This document shows, piece after piece, positions 44,992 through 55,993 of a DNA stretch of 64,000 nt. The notes beneath the pieces were generated by a model. That model was not told the DNA's origin and searched no databases. It saw only the letters and a list, made by a program, of their open reading frames with translations. The stretch's first letter is position 1, and every line of letters starts with the position of its first letter. The position numbers and the translations under genes were made by a program. Source of the stretch: Adenophora triphylla var. japonica (Eukaryota; Streptophyta; Magnoliopsida; Asterales; Campanulaceae); contig JAFEMH010007523.1 of assembly GCA_022495995.1 (NCBI GenBank), positions 22,573 through 86,572 of the forward strand, read 5' to 3'.

Positions 44992-46597
44992 TGTAAGTAC
45001 CCAAATCGGCTCATGCCTTGGGTTAATTTTCCCGACATTTCGGTAAATTTCCGGTAATTCCCGGACCTTCCTAGTGTTAGGAAATGTCCTGGAAGCAGTC
45101 AAATTTAAATTAGAGCTGTAAGGGAATCCTTCCTAATTAAGAAAACACGTTTTTCTTAATTAGGAGGAAGCTTTCCTAGAATGATGCCACCTTGCATGGT
45201 TCTAGAATCTTTGAGTCATTGTGGATAAGACCGCACGGCCTCATTTGCCAAGAGCACAACGTAGCGGCTTCATTAGCCTTATCGAGTACTTTATAAATAG
45301 AGCCCTCCTCTACCCATTTCAAACACACAATATATGAGAAAAATACTCAATCCGCTCTGAAGAGACGTGGAAGAAAGCTATGGGAATTCAAGAAGAAGAA
45401 GAAGGAAGGCCAAAGAAGCTTCATCCCTCCTCCTTGAAGACCAAAGATCGACCTCTCATCCTAGCTCGATCCAGAAGCAAAAGGGAAGTCATTGGTAACC
45501 TCGCACGCCCTATCCTTGCATCCTAATTGCTTTATAAATTGCTCATTGCATTGTCTTTATATTGCTTGGGACTTGGTAGCTTAAAGATCACATCTTTATC
45601 ATCCCCTTCCCCCTTTGCATGCATTAAGACCTCATTTGTCATAAAAATGTAGTCTTTTTTCATAAAAGAGTGCATCCTTTGCACCTAAAATCCTATTTTC
45701 CAATAAAAATGTTATCTTTATGCATCATTTGCATATAAAGATCAAATCTTTTTCAATAAAAATGCATCCTTTGCATCAAAACCCCCTTTTCAATGCATCA
45801 TTTGCATAAAAATCAAATCTTTCTGCATCATTTGCATAAAGATCATTTCTTTCAATCAAAAGCATCATTTGCAACCTAAAAATGTCATCTTTTCATTAAA
45901 GATTCATTTTTCATCATGCATTCCCCTTTCCCCCAACCTTGGAACGGACCGGTGTAAAAGTTCTCATCTTTGCATACGTTCCTTCCATTAAAGGTTCATG
46001 ATTTCTTTAGGAGAAAGGATAACCTTGAACCCTATATCTCCGATTATCGGCTTAAGAATGAGTATGAAGCCTCTATACGAGCTCGGCGCGTCTTAAAGCG
46101 TAGGATTGATGGAGCTAAGGACATTCCTTCCTAAAGAACCTCATCTTTGACCCAAAGAGAGTCATTCTCTCGATCACGCAAGTCCAGGGGTCCCGAGGTT
46201 TAAAATGCGATGATCATAAGTCATAAGATGAGGACGGGATCATAATCCCAAATACACATAAATTCAAAGGAATCCGAGCGACAACCAACACATGGTTTGT
46301 ACGTCAGGAAGTCAACTTGGGACATTCCCCCCCCCTTATTTTCAAACACATGCACACATAAAAGAAAGCACGCAAGCACACCGATTAATGAAATCTAGGG
46401 AGACTTGCTCAGGCAAGGCACTTTGGGTGAACGCCAAGCGTTCTTCCCGAGGGTAACTTAACCTCAGAACCCATAAAACCTTTTTTCAAAGTTTTGAGGT
46501 AATCGAAATGGCGTGGCGACTCAGTTTTTCAAATAACTCGGATGTCTTCCAAACTCGCGTGAATTCAATAAACAAAAATTTTGGGCACACATTCACA
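44992..46597 (+). repeat. 3' LTR of the Tat element
   Basis: Starts TGTAAGTACCC, ends ACATTCACA, with a TATA box at 45292-45299. It aligns along its whole length with 30402-32006. Differences are mostly small indels and CCG-to-CAG changes (see findings). The second GCCGCACGGC palindrome is decayed here. Confidence 0.93.
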
Positions 46598-47639
46598 GCT
46601 GACACCGGCCATGAGTAAGCCCGAGCTCCTCCCCAACAAGTCGAAGTCATGCAAGGCGCATATCCCCGTCATCGGCCATACATCCTTGCCCACTTCAACG
46701 GCGGCTGGCTCAGTGATGCGTCGTAAGTCCAGCCTTACTGCATTGACGTACGAAAACACGAGGCATGCTTTGCCTGCCGAGAAGCACGGCGGCCATGCCT
46801 CTGGCTAACGGCTAGAAGACGATTCAAAGTCCTCGCCGCATTACATCATTGCGGCTAGAAGACGATTGAAAGTCCTCGCGCATTACATCGGCTAGCGGTA
46901 GAGAACGATTATGAAGTCTCGCGCGTTCGTCAGCTGCCGCGAGATGACGATTGAAGTCCTCCGGCGTGGCACCGGCCGCCGCAGAGATGACGATTCAAGT
47001 CCTCAGTGGCACCAACACTTGCAGATGACGATTCCAAAGTCCTCCCGGCGTAGCACCCGGCCGCCGCAGATGGCGATTGAGATCTCCCGGTAGCTGGCAC
47101 CAGCCCAGCGCGGATGTGATTAAAAGTCCTCGGCGTGGCACCCGGCCGCCGCCCGGATGGCGATTCAAAGTCCTCCCGGCGTAGCACCAACCCACTTAAT
47201 CGAAGACGGATTCGAGTCCTCACTCTATCTCGGCAGGAAGAGCCTTAAACCTTTGATTCGAAAAATCGTAAAATTTCCGTCGGGACACCGCGCGTCACCT
47301 CGCACTGATTGACCTCGGCGGTCGCCCACATCTTAGGACACCACCACGTCCTCGAACCAGCGACCTCGGCGGTCACACCTAAACACTCGAGGCACCACCA
47401 CGCCCGCATTCACAAACTCTTCTCTTTGGCATGACTACGACCCGAGGCTTGATTCCCGCCGAGATGACGTAGGAATCACATGCGGGTCCGGCTATTGGCT
47501 ATTACGGTCACACAAAGGACACCACCACGTCCTCACATTGACCCTCGGTCACTTCCTCTCCCGGCCAACGCGATCAGGTTAGGACCCTTATCTTGCTCCC
47601 AGCGCCCACGCTCTTTCGTAAGTGACGTCGTCGAGGGCT
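46598..47639 (+). mobile_element. 3' internal region of a second Tat family
   Basis: No clear ORF. It contains the minisatellite at 46810-47225 and then the Tat 3'-UTR signature CTTGATTCC...GACGTAGG at about 47450. It leads into GTCGAGGGCT, a purine tract, and the LTR at 47640. It directly abuts the 3' LTR of the first Tat element. Confidence 0.65.
46810..47225. repeat. Degenerate 45-60-bp minisatellite, about eight copies
   Basis: Units share (A/G)GACGATT(C/G)AAAGTCCTC, then CGGCGT(A/G)GCACC and GGCCGCCGCA(G)AT. Lengths vary by 10 bp or more and copies are diverged, unlike the 50-bp array of the first element. Confidence 0.85.
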
Positions 47640-47842
47640 TACGTAAGTACCCGTGGATCGCCGCTCAAACACACGGGAAACACATGAGACTCATCAAACG
47701 TAGTCTCGAAGACCTCTCTCACTCAAAACCCTCTCAAAACCCTCTCAAACCCCCAACCGAATCAAGGGAGGAGCCTTTGCAGGATAAAGGGGGATAAAGG
47801 ACCTTTTGGGAATTTTGAGGGGAAATCGAGAAAAGCAATTAA

Positions 47843-47954
47843 GGTCCGTACGGACCTTTTTGTTTCAATGATTACTAAATCCCTTAAAGTCCACAATATT
47901 CCCTCCAAATCCCAGGAAAATGATTACTTCCCTGCGAGTTGGTCCGTACGGACC
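47843..47954. repeat. GGTCCGTACGGACC palindromes
   Basis: Perfect 14-bp palindromes at 47843-47856 and 47941-47954, with decayed relatives at about 47969 and 48085. All are within 275 bp upstream of the TATA box at 48117. Confidence 0.9.
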
Positions 47955-48116
47955 TCTTTAAATGCAGATGGTCGATCACGGACCTTGTACTCGGGGAACA
48001 CCGTAAATTCGAGAATATTCACCATCATTGCGAGATTCCCTCAAATCGAGGAAATCCAAAATTACGGATAACCAGGAAATTCAGTGCGGACCTCTTTTTA
48101 ACTCAGAAATTTTTAC

Positions 48117-48123
48117 TATAAAT
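48117..48123 (+). promoter_or_regulatory. TATA box of the second Tat LTR
   Basis: CTATAAATGGGGGG, followed by a C-rich presumed leader. Confidence 0.7.
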
Positions 48124-48961
48124 GGGGGGAACCACACTCCTCCGTTTTGCGCGCCTCCCTCTTACTCTCTTCATCCACTGTAGCCTTGGCTCCCCTCTAA
48201 GTCCTCTCGAGGCACTCCAGGCCCCTTTCGGATCCTTCCGAGACGCCTTAGAGCTCCCTTGTGGTGCTCAGAAGCCTCCCGAGCGCTCCCGAGGCAGCTC
48301 ATGCGCTGCCAGAGCAACTGCAAGGTACTCTGAGGCCCCTCAAGTGGGCACCTCAGAGGCACACAGTCTTTGACGGTGTCAAAGCTGCTTTCGAGTCATG
48401 GCAGGCGGTCCCAAACCACGCGAAACTCACGCGGTGACGTCTGCCTGCAAGCGCACGCCGAACCTGCGAGTGGTCCCAGCTGATCCCCGGCGCCGCAGCC
48501 CAGAACCTGCGCACGAGCGCGGCCGGCAAGCCACGACTCCGCGCCAGAAACTCGTCGCGGACAACGGCATCTCACGGCTCAATCCCGATCCATACAGGAG
48601 CGCTACTCCGACCTCAAGCTTGCCCATTTCCCGGCGGAAGGCAGGACACGAACCCGACGGTGGTTAGGCCCCATTCTATCTTATTTCAATACATTTCCAT
48701 ACATAGAATACAATGTAGACACATCCGATACGGCATGCATTTTGAAAAGCACACACACACACACACAACATTTTAAAGGATATTAGGGGTATCCGAAAGA
48801 CTCGTTTACGCGAGGCTACTCGGGTGAGCTCTGTATTCTAACAGTGTCTAACTACGGGGAGTCGTCGACCTCAGAACTCGAAATCTCGTCACCTGGCCAG
48901 GTTTAAAATTATCTTTAAGGCGATGCCCTTTTTCAATGATGTTTTGGGCTTAATAAAAGCA

Positions 48962-49107
48962 GTGTGGCGACTCTGCAAATGCGTAAGCGGCGGGAACACC
49001 TCCCGGAGGCACGAAACGCGCTGGCGGGAAAAATGCCGGATGCGGAGACGCGAGGCTGCTCGGATCAGGGTAATTTCAGCCAGGCTGAGCTTTAACTTCG
49101 GGAAGTG
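48962..49107 (+). other. Primer-binding site and leader start of the second Tat family
   Basis: TGTGGCGACTCTGC follows the LTR end, then about 130 bp of GC-rich leader. At about 49108 the sequence switches to chromovirus gag. The order internal-LTR-internal means that this LTR has been shared by recombination. Confidence 0.6.
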
Positions 49108-49477
49108 TGAGAGAGGAACTTGTGCTAGCTTCTTCATCTTAGGCCAATACCCAAACGGTATGGGATGAATTATAAATATTGCAAGAAGATGGGTCGGCTC
49201 ACGAAGACGAGGTGTTGGAGTAAAGCAAGAGAAATGCTTGAATTGTGGAGAATGGGGGCGCTACGGGAAAAATTGTCCTGCGTTTCGTCGAGAGGTTAGC
49301 TTCGGGTGCCGGTCGAAAGGGAACCGAAAAGAGGTGGTACCAAAAGATATAAGGAAGGGAAACCAAAGAGAAGGTCCAAGGTCAAGTAGTGTGTTTCGGG
49401 TCCAAGAAGATGGATTACAGGAGGAGTCATTACAGAGGTATATTCCTGTCTCGGAAGTTAGGGGTCATATTTTATAG
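49108..49477 (+). pseudogene. Truncated gag remnant (zinc-knuckle region)
   Basis: Encodes NCGEWGRYGKNCPAFRRE, corresponding to the CGEMGHFRRNCPKFQRG region of the copy at 59810-61045. The zinc-binding His is replaced by Arg and the frame shifts. PVSEVRGHIL follows near 49450, as in the other copy. Confidence 0.75.
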
Positions 49478-50873
49478 ATGCATTTCATATCATTATGTGT
49501 GGCATAGCGTTTTGCTTCTATGTGGCATACATTGTTTGAGATTTTGTTTTATTGTTAAAGGATTACGCTCTTATGAGAGAATACGCCGAACCTCCTTTGG
49601 TTTTACGCGATGGTGATGTGGTTATGGGTGAGCGTGTATTGCCGATTGATTTGGTATGATCATTAATTTATGATTTTGAGATATACTTGACCTGGAGGGT
49701 TAAGTAGTTGTTGTGTAATGGTAGACTATCATAATAAGTGAGTCTCAGCACTACATGCCTAAATTGTTTTTATATTGGTATTTGATATAGGTAAACTTTA
49801 ACGTGAAATTATTGTTATATATGGGCATTTAAGGTGAAAATTTTGAATTAAGGTGTGAAGGGTAATTGAGTATGTGTTAGACTTGCATAAGAAGTCTTTT
49901 CAAAATTTTTATGTGCTAGTTATGAGTAAATGGTAAATGTGCTCCCGATCGGGTATATTTCATGTGTTGGTTAAAGTATGATAAGCGAGTTTTAAAACCA
50001 CTTATTTTGATGGCTTTAGGGTAAGTAGAATTGAGGATCTCTTTGTTAAATAAAGTTCGGAAAAATCATTTGAGAATTGGGTTAATGATTCCTTGGGAGG
50101 ATCCCTGCATGCAAGTTTGGCTAGTGTGAGTTGGCTCAGAGAGGATTGCAAATTTTGGGTTCTATAGTCTTAAACTTCCGGATGTTACGGGATCTTGTGA
50201 GGGGATTGAGTCGGGTGATCTTTGAGTTAGCAAGAGATCTTCATAGAAGAAATTTAAGGACATCTTAAGAATTGTAAAGTCGTTGTTTTGGTTGACTCTA
50301 ATGGACGTATAAATGGTGTAGAATGTAATAAGGATGAATCATATTAATAGAAATGGAGAATAGATTAGTTATAGATCAAGAGCCCCCTTACATTGCACAG
50401 TGGATGTGAGGACTTTGTGAAATTTTAAGGTGTATTAAGGAAGATTAGATTATGATATTATACGGAAAGTGATGAGGACTTTGTGAAATTTTAAGGTGTA
50501 TTAAAGGAAGATTAGATTATGATATTATACGAAATGGGAAAGTGATGACATAAGTTGTAATACTTTTTATTTAATTATACTTTCTTTGAAATCGTGAAAA
50601 TTCGGGTTGGTGATAATTGTATGGTATTCTTGGAATATTAAGTTGTAATATCGTGTTATTAACGAAATTAGAAATCTTGGAAAGAATCATTCAAGCGACA
50701 TGATGAGATCTAGTTGGGAAGTGAAGTCTAGAAGTATTCGGATTATGAAAATGTATAGTAGAAGGAGCATTTGAATGTAAATCTAATTGGAAAATGAGTT
50801 AGAATGTGAACGTGTAACCTTTGCTATTCGAACCTTGTAAGTGACAATTGAAAAGAGTTCTTTAGGAAGTGAG
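49478..50873 (+). other. Degenerate protease/pol traces, no ORF
   Basis: Colinear with 61046-62560. LREYAEPPLV-like and DGDVVMGERVLPIDL words remain from a protease-RT linker region. There is no RT catalytic motif. A short internal duplication around GGACTTTGTGAAATTTTAAG occurs at 50410-50520. Confidence 0.6.
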
Positions 50874-52048
50874 TGTGACCAAAGTATCAACCTGTGCATG
50901 TAATTTTAAGTATCAATATTGTGTGAAAAGAGTATTTAAATGACATGTCCGAGTTTTATATACTTGACTTTATTATATTAGGATAAAATGATAAGCCGAA
51001 ATAAAATAATGTTAAATGAGGTTTAAAATGCGTAAAAATCAAAAAATCAGAAAATAGATAAAGAGTGAGAGGAGGTTAAAATGGCATAAAATAAATAATA
51101 TCGGGATAAATGATTTTAAATTAAAATGGGAAAGCCTTAACAGAGGGGGGACATGCAACCTTCCCCTAATTCACTCTCCTTATCTCCCAATAGTAAAAAC
51201 CCGAATCTTCCTTACTTCCTCTTTACTTTTCCCCATACTCCTCATCATCCTTACTTTCTCTTACAAATTCATTTTGGGGAAGAGCTGAACCTTCAAGCTT
51301 CACCTTCTCGAAAGTTCCTAGAGAAGTCATTACTTTTTCATTTGTCAATCCTGAGGAGTACTTTTTGTAAGAGCATCTAGGGGATTTGCAAGCTCAAGGA
51401 AATCCTTAATCCATCTCGACTATTCCAAGGTGAGTTGTTATGATTTCCACTTCTTATGTGTTCATGAACTGTTTCGAGGTTTTTGTTTTGTTATGATGTT
51501 TTAGATGCTTTGGAAGCCTATTTGAAGTTTGGGAGGATTGGTAAATGCGCAAAGAAGGATACTCTTATTCTTAGAAATTGATTTAGAGGGGTAAGAAATG
51601 GGTGGAGTTAGTTTTAGCATTAAACTTGAAATGGGTTAGTGAAATGGGTTATGAAATATTGTGATTGTTGTTAAAATGGTTATTTGATACTTTAGGGAAA
51701 CCTTCTTGGATTTGAGGATTTGGTTAGTGTTATAGAAATTGTTGTTGTTCACTTGGAAGTGTCAGGAATGGAAGAAATGGGTGGAGTTAGATTTAGAAAA
51801 TGAAAACATGAAATGGGTGGGAAGTTAATTGGAAACAATCTAGGCTATATGATCTTGGATTTGATGATTTAAGTTGAAGTATGTAAGGTTCGGTCCCTTT
51901 ATCCCGTATTCGTGCGAATTTTAAGAGCATCTATGTATTGGGAGCGAATGTCTTGTCAGAAAAGCCTGTGCGGAGTCGCCCATGCGGGTGCCGGCCGCCC
52001 AGTAGAGCGTCGAGTCTTGAGTGCCCCGTCTTCGGTCGCCCTGGCGTC

Positions 52049-52079
<31 letters not shown>

Positions 52080-53712
52080 GGGTCTATTCTCTTTTAGAAC
52101 TCTCTTTACTAATAACTTGAGCTAGCTGGAATGATCTACTGGTTAACATTATAAATTAATAGAGACCTCAAATCCAGATTTGGATTTAGTATGTACATAT
52201 CCACTTTCAGCTTAGATTATAAGTAGAACTTGGGACGCTGAAGCATTGTGACCCAACTTGATAAATTTAGCGTGAATCCCTTACTTTGTAAAGACCTCGA
52301 ATATGGTTAAATGGGTTATTAGCTTGGGCATGCATTCCTACGTAGTTCGAACTTGGGAATAGATCGCTGAACTCTTAATTAGGTTATCACAGTTGTGTAA
52401 TGACTACGTAGGAATTGTTTATGAATGTTGTTATAATTCTCTATCCCGCTTTTGTGGACTTATTTAGCACTGTTATTATATTACCTTAAGTATGGATTAT
52501 TTGGCAGTGATTTCTAATGTTGGGATCCCAGTGTGGATTATTAGTGATGTGATGAATTAGGGTGTATTATTTGGTATATGATTATATTGTATCCTGCGCG
52601 CGTGGATTATGTGGTTATATGGATACCTTACTCTGAATTTATATTCAATGGTATAATAGACTATGTATTACATGACGCGTTAGCTCTACAAAGTATGGAG
52701 AACAAATTCACGTATATTTTACATCTCTGTTATATGATTATCCAAAGGATTTGTGGAGATATCAATATATTATGTGCTTGAAACGTCAGATTCTTGATAT
52801 TCGGTATAATGGAATTCAGAAATTATTATTGTTAAAGTGATTGAATGTCGTTCAGCGTATGAAAGGACAAATCCCCTCAAATGCTTGGCGAGTAACGAGA
52901 TGACCGTCTCGACTTGGTATTCTCGTGAAGCTAAATAAGGAGCCCTTTACTTATGTCATTGTTTTCGATTTGTGTAGGTGGAATATGGTAAATCCGACGG
53001 ATCTATGCGATGAATTCATATGATACTATCTTTGTGGGAGAAGGGGTAATATTATGAAATAAGTATCCTATGTTGTCTTATATGGATCTTCTTTTAGTTG
53101 AGACCTATAAGCGGTTGTGCGTATGCTTTAAAATGTTGATTTACTTGTGCTCACGTTGTACGACTTATTGTTTGGATCGAGGAAAAGGATTTCAAAAAGT
53201 TAGAGGTAACGTAAGGTGTTTCACTTAGTTCAATTCATTTTCTAATGTGTTATGTGCTAGGTGTTGCATCATATTTGGCATCTTCTTTAGGTCAGTAATA
53301 GCTCATTGAGATTTATTCTCTGCATTACATGCTTTGATTTCTTTCGAGACGGTGGATTTGATCCGACGTAGAAGGAGGAAAAAGTTTGGATTCTTGCTTT
53401 GTGTGACTTATCGAGGATAGGTATATGAGTGATTAGTCGGGAGTCATGTTAAGTATTACCTTTTACGAGTTGTAGGAAAACTCTTTTTGTCAAGGCATGA
53501 TATTAATTGATTTTAATGTAATTTAATCGAGTATGGTTACTAAAGTATTTGCTTTAAATCTTTGGATATTATTATTTGATTTTGTTTATGGAAAATTTAG
53601 AATTGGTTTTCTCTTAAAGGCAAATAAAAGTTTTAAAAACTTAGATGGGTTTTCTTAAGATTTGAGCCTCTCGACTCGGGACACTATTTAGTTCGAGGGT
53701 TGAACCAGTGCT
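50874..53712 (+). repeat. 3' LTR of the truncated chromovirus copy
   Basis: Starts TGTGACC after a purine tract and follows the order of the LTR at 56892: a GGAAAGCCTT...GGGGGG motif, then TTCCCC-rich leader-like sequence, (CT)n at 52050-52079, and ACTCGGGACAC near the end. The CpG hairpin block is present but decayed at 51970-52045. A solo LTR has inserted at or just beyond its 3' end. Confidence 0.7.
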
Positions 53713-53717
53713 AAATC
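53713..53717. repeat. Left target duplication of the solo LTR
   Basis: AAATC, repeated exactly at 55989-55993. Confidence 0.85.
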
Positions 53718-55988
53718 TGTGACGACCCCAACCCTAGGCACTAATTTTAAATATTATATTATATGCTTTTAATAATTATGTTAAGTTTATATGTTCATTT
53801 ATGTCTTTAAATTCGTATTTTAAGATAAATTGGGTGAGGAGTAAATTTAGAATCTTTTAAGAAATTATTGGATATTAAATAAAGAACCATGGGGAATAAT
53901 AAAAATAGAAATAGATAAATAGTAAGAGGAGGTTAAATGGGTAGAATAAATAATTAGGATAAAGAATTAAAAATGAAGGCTTGATTTATTTGTGGAAAGC
54001 CTTTAATTATTAAAGGGTTAATGTTAAATGTTGAAAGCCTAGATATTTTGATGGGGGGCCAAAAATGTCTTACTCTCCCTAATCATGCCAAGTGTCCAAC
54101 TCCCTCCCATCCTCTTCACTCTTCCTCTTCCTCCTTACTCCTTCATTCTTCTCATACTTCCCCTAGCAAAAACCCCATGGAAAGCCTCCCCTTCCAAGTC
54201 TTGTAGCTAGCTTATTTCTCAACCATTTTCAAGTCCAAGAGCATTTTTGAGGTTGGAGCAACTAGAGGAACAAATCAAGCTAAGAAGATCAACCTTCCAT
54301 TCTAAAAACCTAAAGTGAGTTGTTATGATTTCCTTTCTCCTAAATGTTCATAACTCTTGAATGTTATTCTTGTTCTTATGAAGTTGTTTCATGCTTTGAA
54401 AACCTTATATGAGTGGGATGATTGGTAAATGGAATAGGTTGAAGTTAATGTTCATGGAAGATAATCTAGAGGGTATGAAATGGGTGGAATTTGTAGTGAT
54501 AAATAATCTAGGGTTACATTATTTTGGGTTTACATGTTTTATGTTGAACTTGGTAAAGCTAGGGTATCCTTTGGTGTTCTTGGAAGTAAGGAAGGTTAAA
54601 AAGGAAAAGAAAATAGGCAAAGAAGGGTTTGAAATTTGGGATTTGCTGGAAGGAGGCTTGGGCGGTCACCCATGGGGGCTTGAGCGGCCGCCCATGAGTC
54701 CAGTAACATCCATTGCCTTGAAAATCCTCTTGGGCGGTCGCCCAAGAGGTATGAGCGGTCGCCCTTCCCTTTGAAATCTCCTTTGAGCGGTCGCCCATGC
54801 TGGGGTGTGCGGTCGCCCACCTTGGCAGGAACTTGGATCCCATTTGAAAACCCACTTGGGCGGTCGCCCAAGTGGTATGGGCGGTCGCCCAAGACCCCAG
54901 AACCAACTTTTAAATCTGAACTAGAATGGATTAGCAAGTTTGTTGACCACTTATAAATTGTTACTCCCACTTGGTAAATTGAGCTTGAACCTTCATAGAG
55001 GCCTTGTATCGTTGTATATGGAATATGTAGGGTGGGATAATGATACCTCGTTTCCTTACTTGATATTACATACATTGTTGATGTTGTTTAGTGTATTCAT
55101 AAATTGTTGCACTTTAATATTGATTGGGCATGAGTATATATTACCATGTGGCTATTGTTTATCCCTTTTGTGGGTTATGTTTCAAGTAACTATTATGTGC
55201 TTGATAACTTGTTAATCAGCTGATATTGGGGGTATAACATAATACGATCAATTATGGAAGTGTGACCTAATGTGATCGGATTATGTTATATACGCGTGAC
55301 CGTCCCCTCACTGCGGCCGGGTTGGGGTTATAGCATCTGTATTGAGCCAAAAGCCTTACAGAGTTGCTACTATCTTATTTGGTTCCCTGAAAAATGGATC
55401 TTATAAGATGTGAGTATTGCTTAAGCAGCTCACCTAAGATTGGAATATTATATCAATGTTGTACGACTATTGTTCAGACGGGAAAAGGTAAACCAAGGTA
55501 ATGTAAGGTGTTTACAGCTTTCCCAATGTGTTATGTGTTGCATCTTATTTGGCATATTGCTGCATTCATAATAGCTTGCTGAGATTTATTCTCACCCCTC
55601 TCCCTTTAATGTTTTAGATCCCGAGACAGGCGGACCGGCCAAGTAAGGGCGGAGAGGAGTTTGGAAGTAACCTTTTGGGTATTGTCGGGGTATGTATAGG
55701 TTGGCGTATAAAATGTATTTTGGTATAATTCCTTTATGGAGTTTGTAATTATAAACTTTAATTTCTACGTCATAACCATAATCTTTTGTAACTAAACAGA
55801 TGTACGCTTTCAAAGTTGGTCAACTCCTCCTCCAATGTGGAGTGGAGTGGAGTTATTTTGAAATGATATGTTATTTATGTTTATGTTTGAAAGTCAAAGC
55901 AAAGTTTTAAAAGTTTAGTGCTATTTTGGGTTAGTTTGAGGACGCTCCAGCTCGGGACACGTGTAGGTTCCGGGTCGGGTTCCTCACA
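53718..55988 (+). mobile_element. Solo LTR of a chromovirus, 2.27 kb
   Basis: Starts TGTGACGACCCC and ends GGGTTCCTCACA, with perfect 5-bp duplications AAATC on both sides. It therefore inserted as a full element and was reduced by LTR-LTR recombination. It shares start, end and hairpin block with the LTRs at 50874, 56892 and 62561 but is a distinct subfamily. A TATAAAT lies at 54952-54958, about 60 bp downstream of the hairpins. Confidence 0.9.
54655..54893. repeat. Four pairs of GGGCGGTCGCCC hairpins in the solo LTR
   Basis: Eight copies of the inverted repeat GGGCG-GT-CGCCC or close variants, arranged as pairs about 22-24 bp apart with about 50 bp between pairs. The best are CTTGGGCGGTCGCCCAAG at 54729-54746 and 54855-54872. 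The pairs end in ATGAGTCCAG- or GACCCCAG-like words. Confidence 0.95.
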
Positions 55989-55993
55989 AAATC

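Larger units (their letters stand above)
30402..46597 (+). mobile_element. Ty3/Gypsy Tat-lineage LTR retrotransposon, 16.2 kb
   Basis: Two 1.6-kb LTRs share their full length (30402-32006 and 44992-46597). Between them, in order, are a primer-binding-site-like TTTGGCGACTCCGTGGGA, a long leader, degenerate gag-pro, RT-RNase H, a second (archaeal-type) RNase H, integrase, antisense ORFs, a 50-bp tandem repeat and a purine tract. The second RNase H, antisense ORFs and repeat-rich 3' UTR mark the Tat lineage. The flanking bases (GGTAG left, GCTGA right) give no 5-bp duplication. The whole pol is cut by frameshifts roughly every 100-300 bp, so no functional polyprotein is encoded. Confidence 0.9.
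47640..48961 (+). repeat. LTR of the second Tat family
   Basis: Starts TACGTAAGTACCC after a purine tract (the first element has TGTAAGTACCC). It has TATAAAT at 48117-48123 and ends in AATAAAAGCA before a TGTGGCGACTCTGC primer site. U3 has two perfect GGTCCGTACGGACC palindromes. An (AC)n run lies at 48757-48772. The GC-rich ORFs inside it are not recognisable. Confidence 0.75.
49108..53712 (+). mobile_element. Gag-only chromovirus, 5'-truncated copy with 3' LTR
   Basis: From about 49108 the sequence parallels the intact copy at 60597-62560, beginning in the C-terminal part of gag and continuing through the same non-coding stretch to a purine tract (TTAGGAAGTGAG) and LTR start at 50874. The 5' part of the element is missing. 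The LTR (50874 to about 53712) is strongly diverged from the younger copy's LTR, so this is an old insertion. Confidence 0.75.

Noticed and set aside
46911..47223. Overlapping Arg-rich ORFs
   Set aside because: They translate the degenerate minisatellite of the second Tat family.
48122..48667. GC-rich ORFs after the second Tat TATA box
   Set aside because: They lie inside the LTR, in competing frames on both strands, without recognisable motifs.
54559..55075. Minus-strand ORFs with repeated WATAH or GDRP words
   Set aside because: They translate the GGGCGGTCGCCC hairpin block of the solo LTR.
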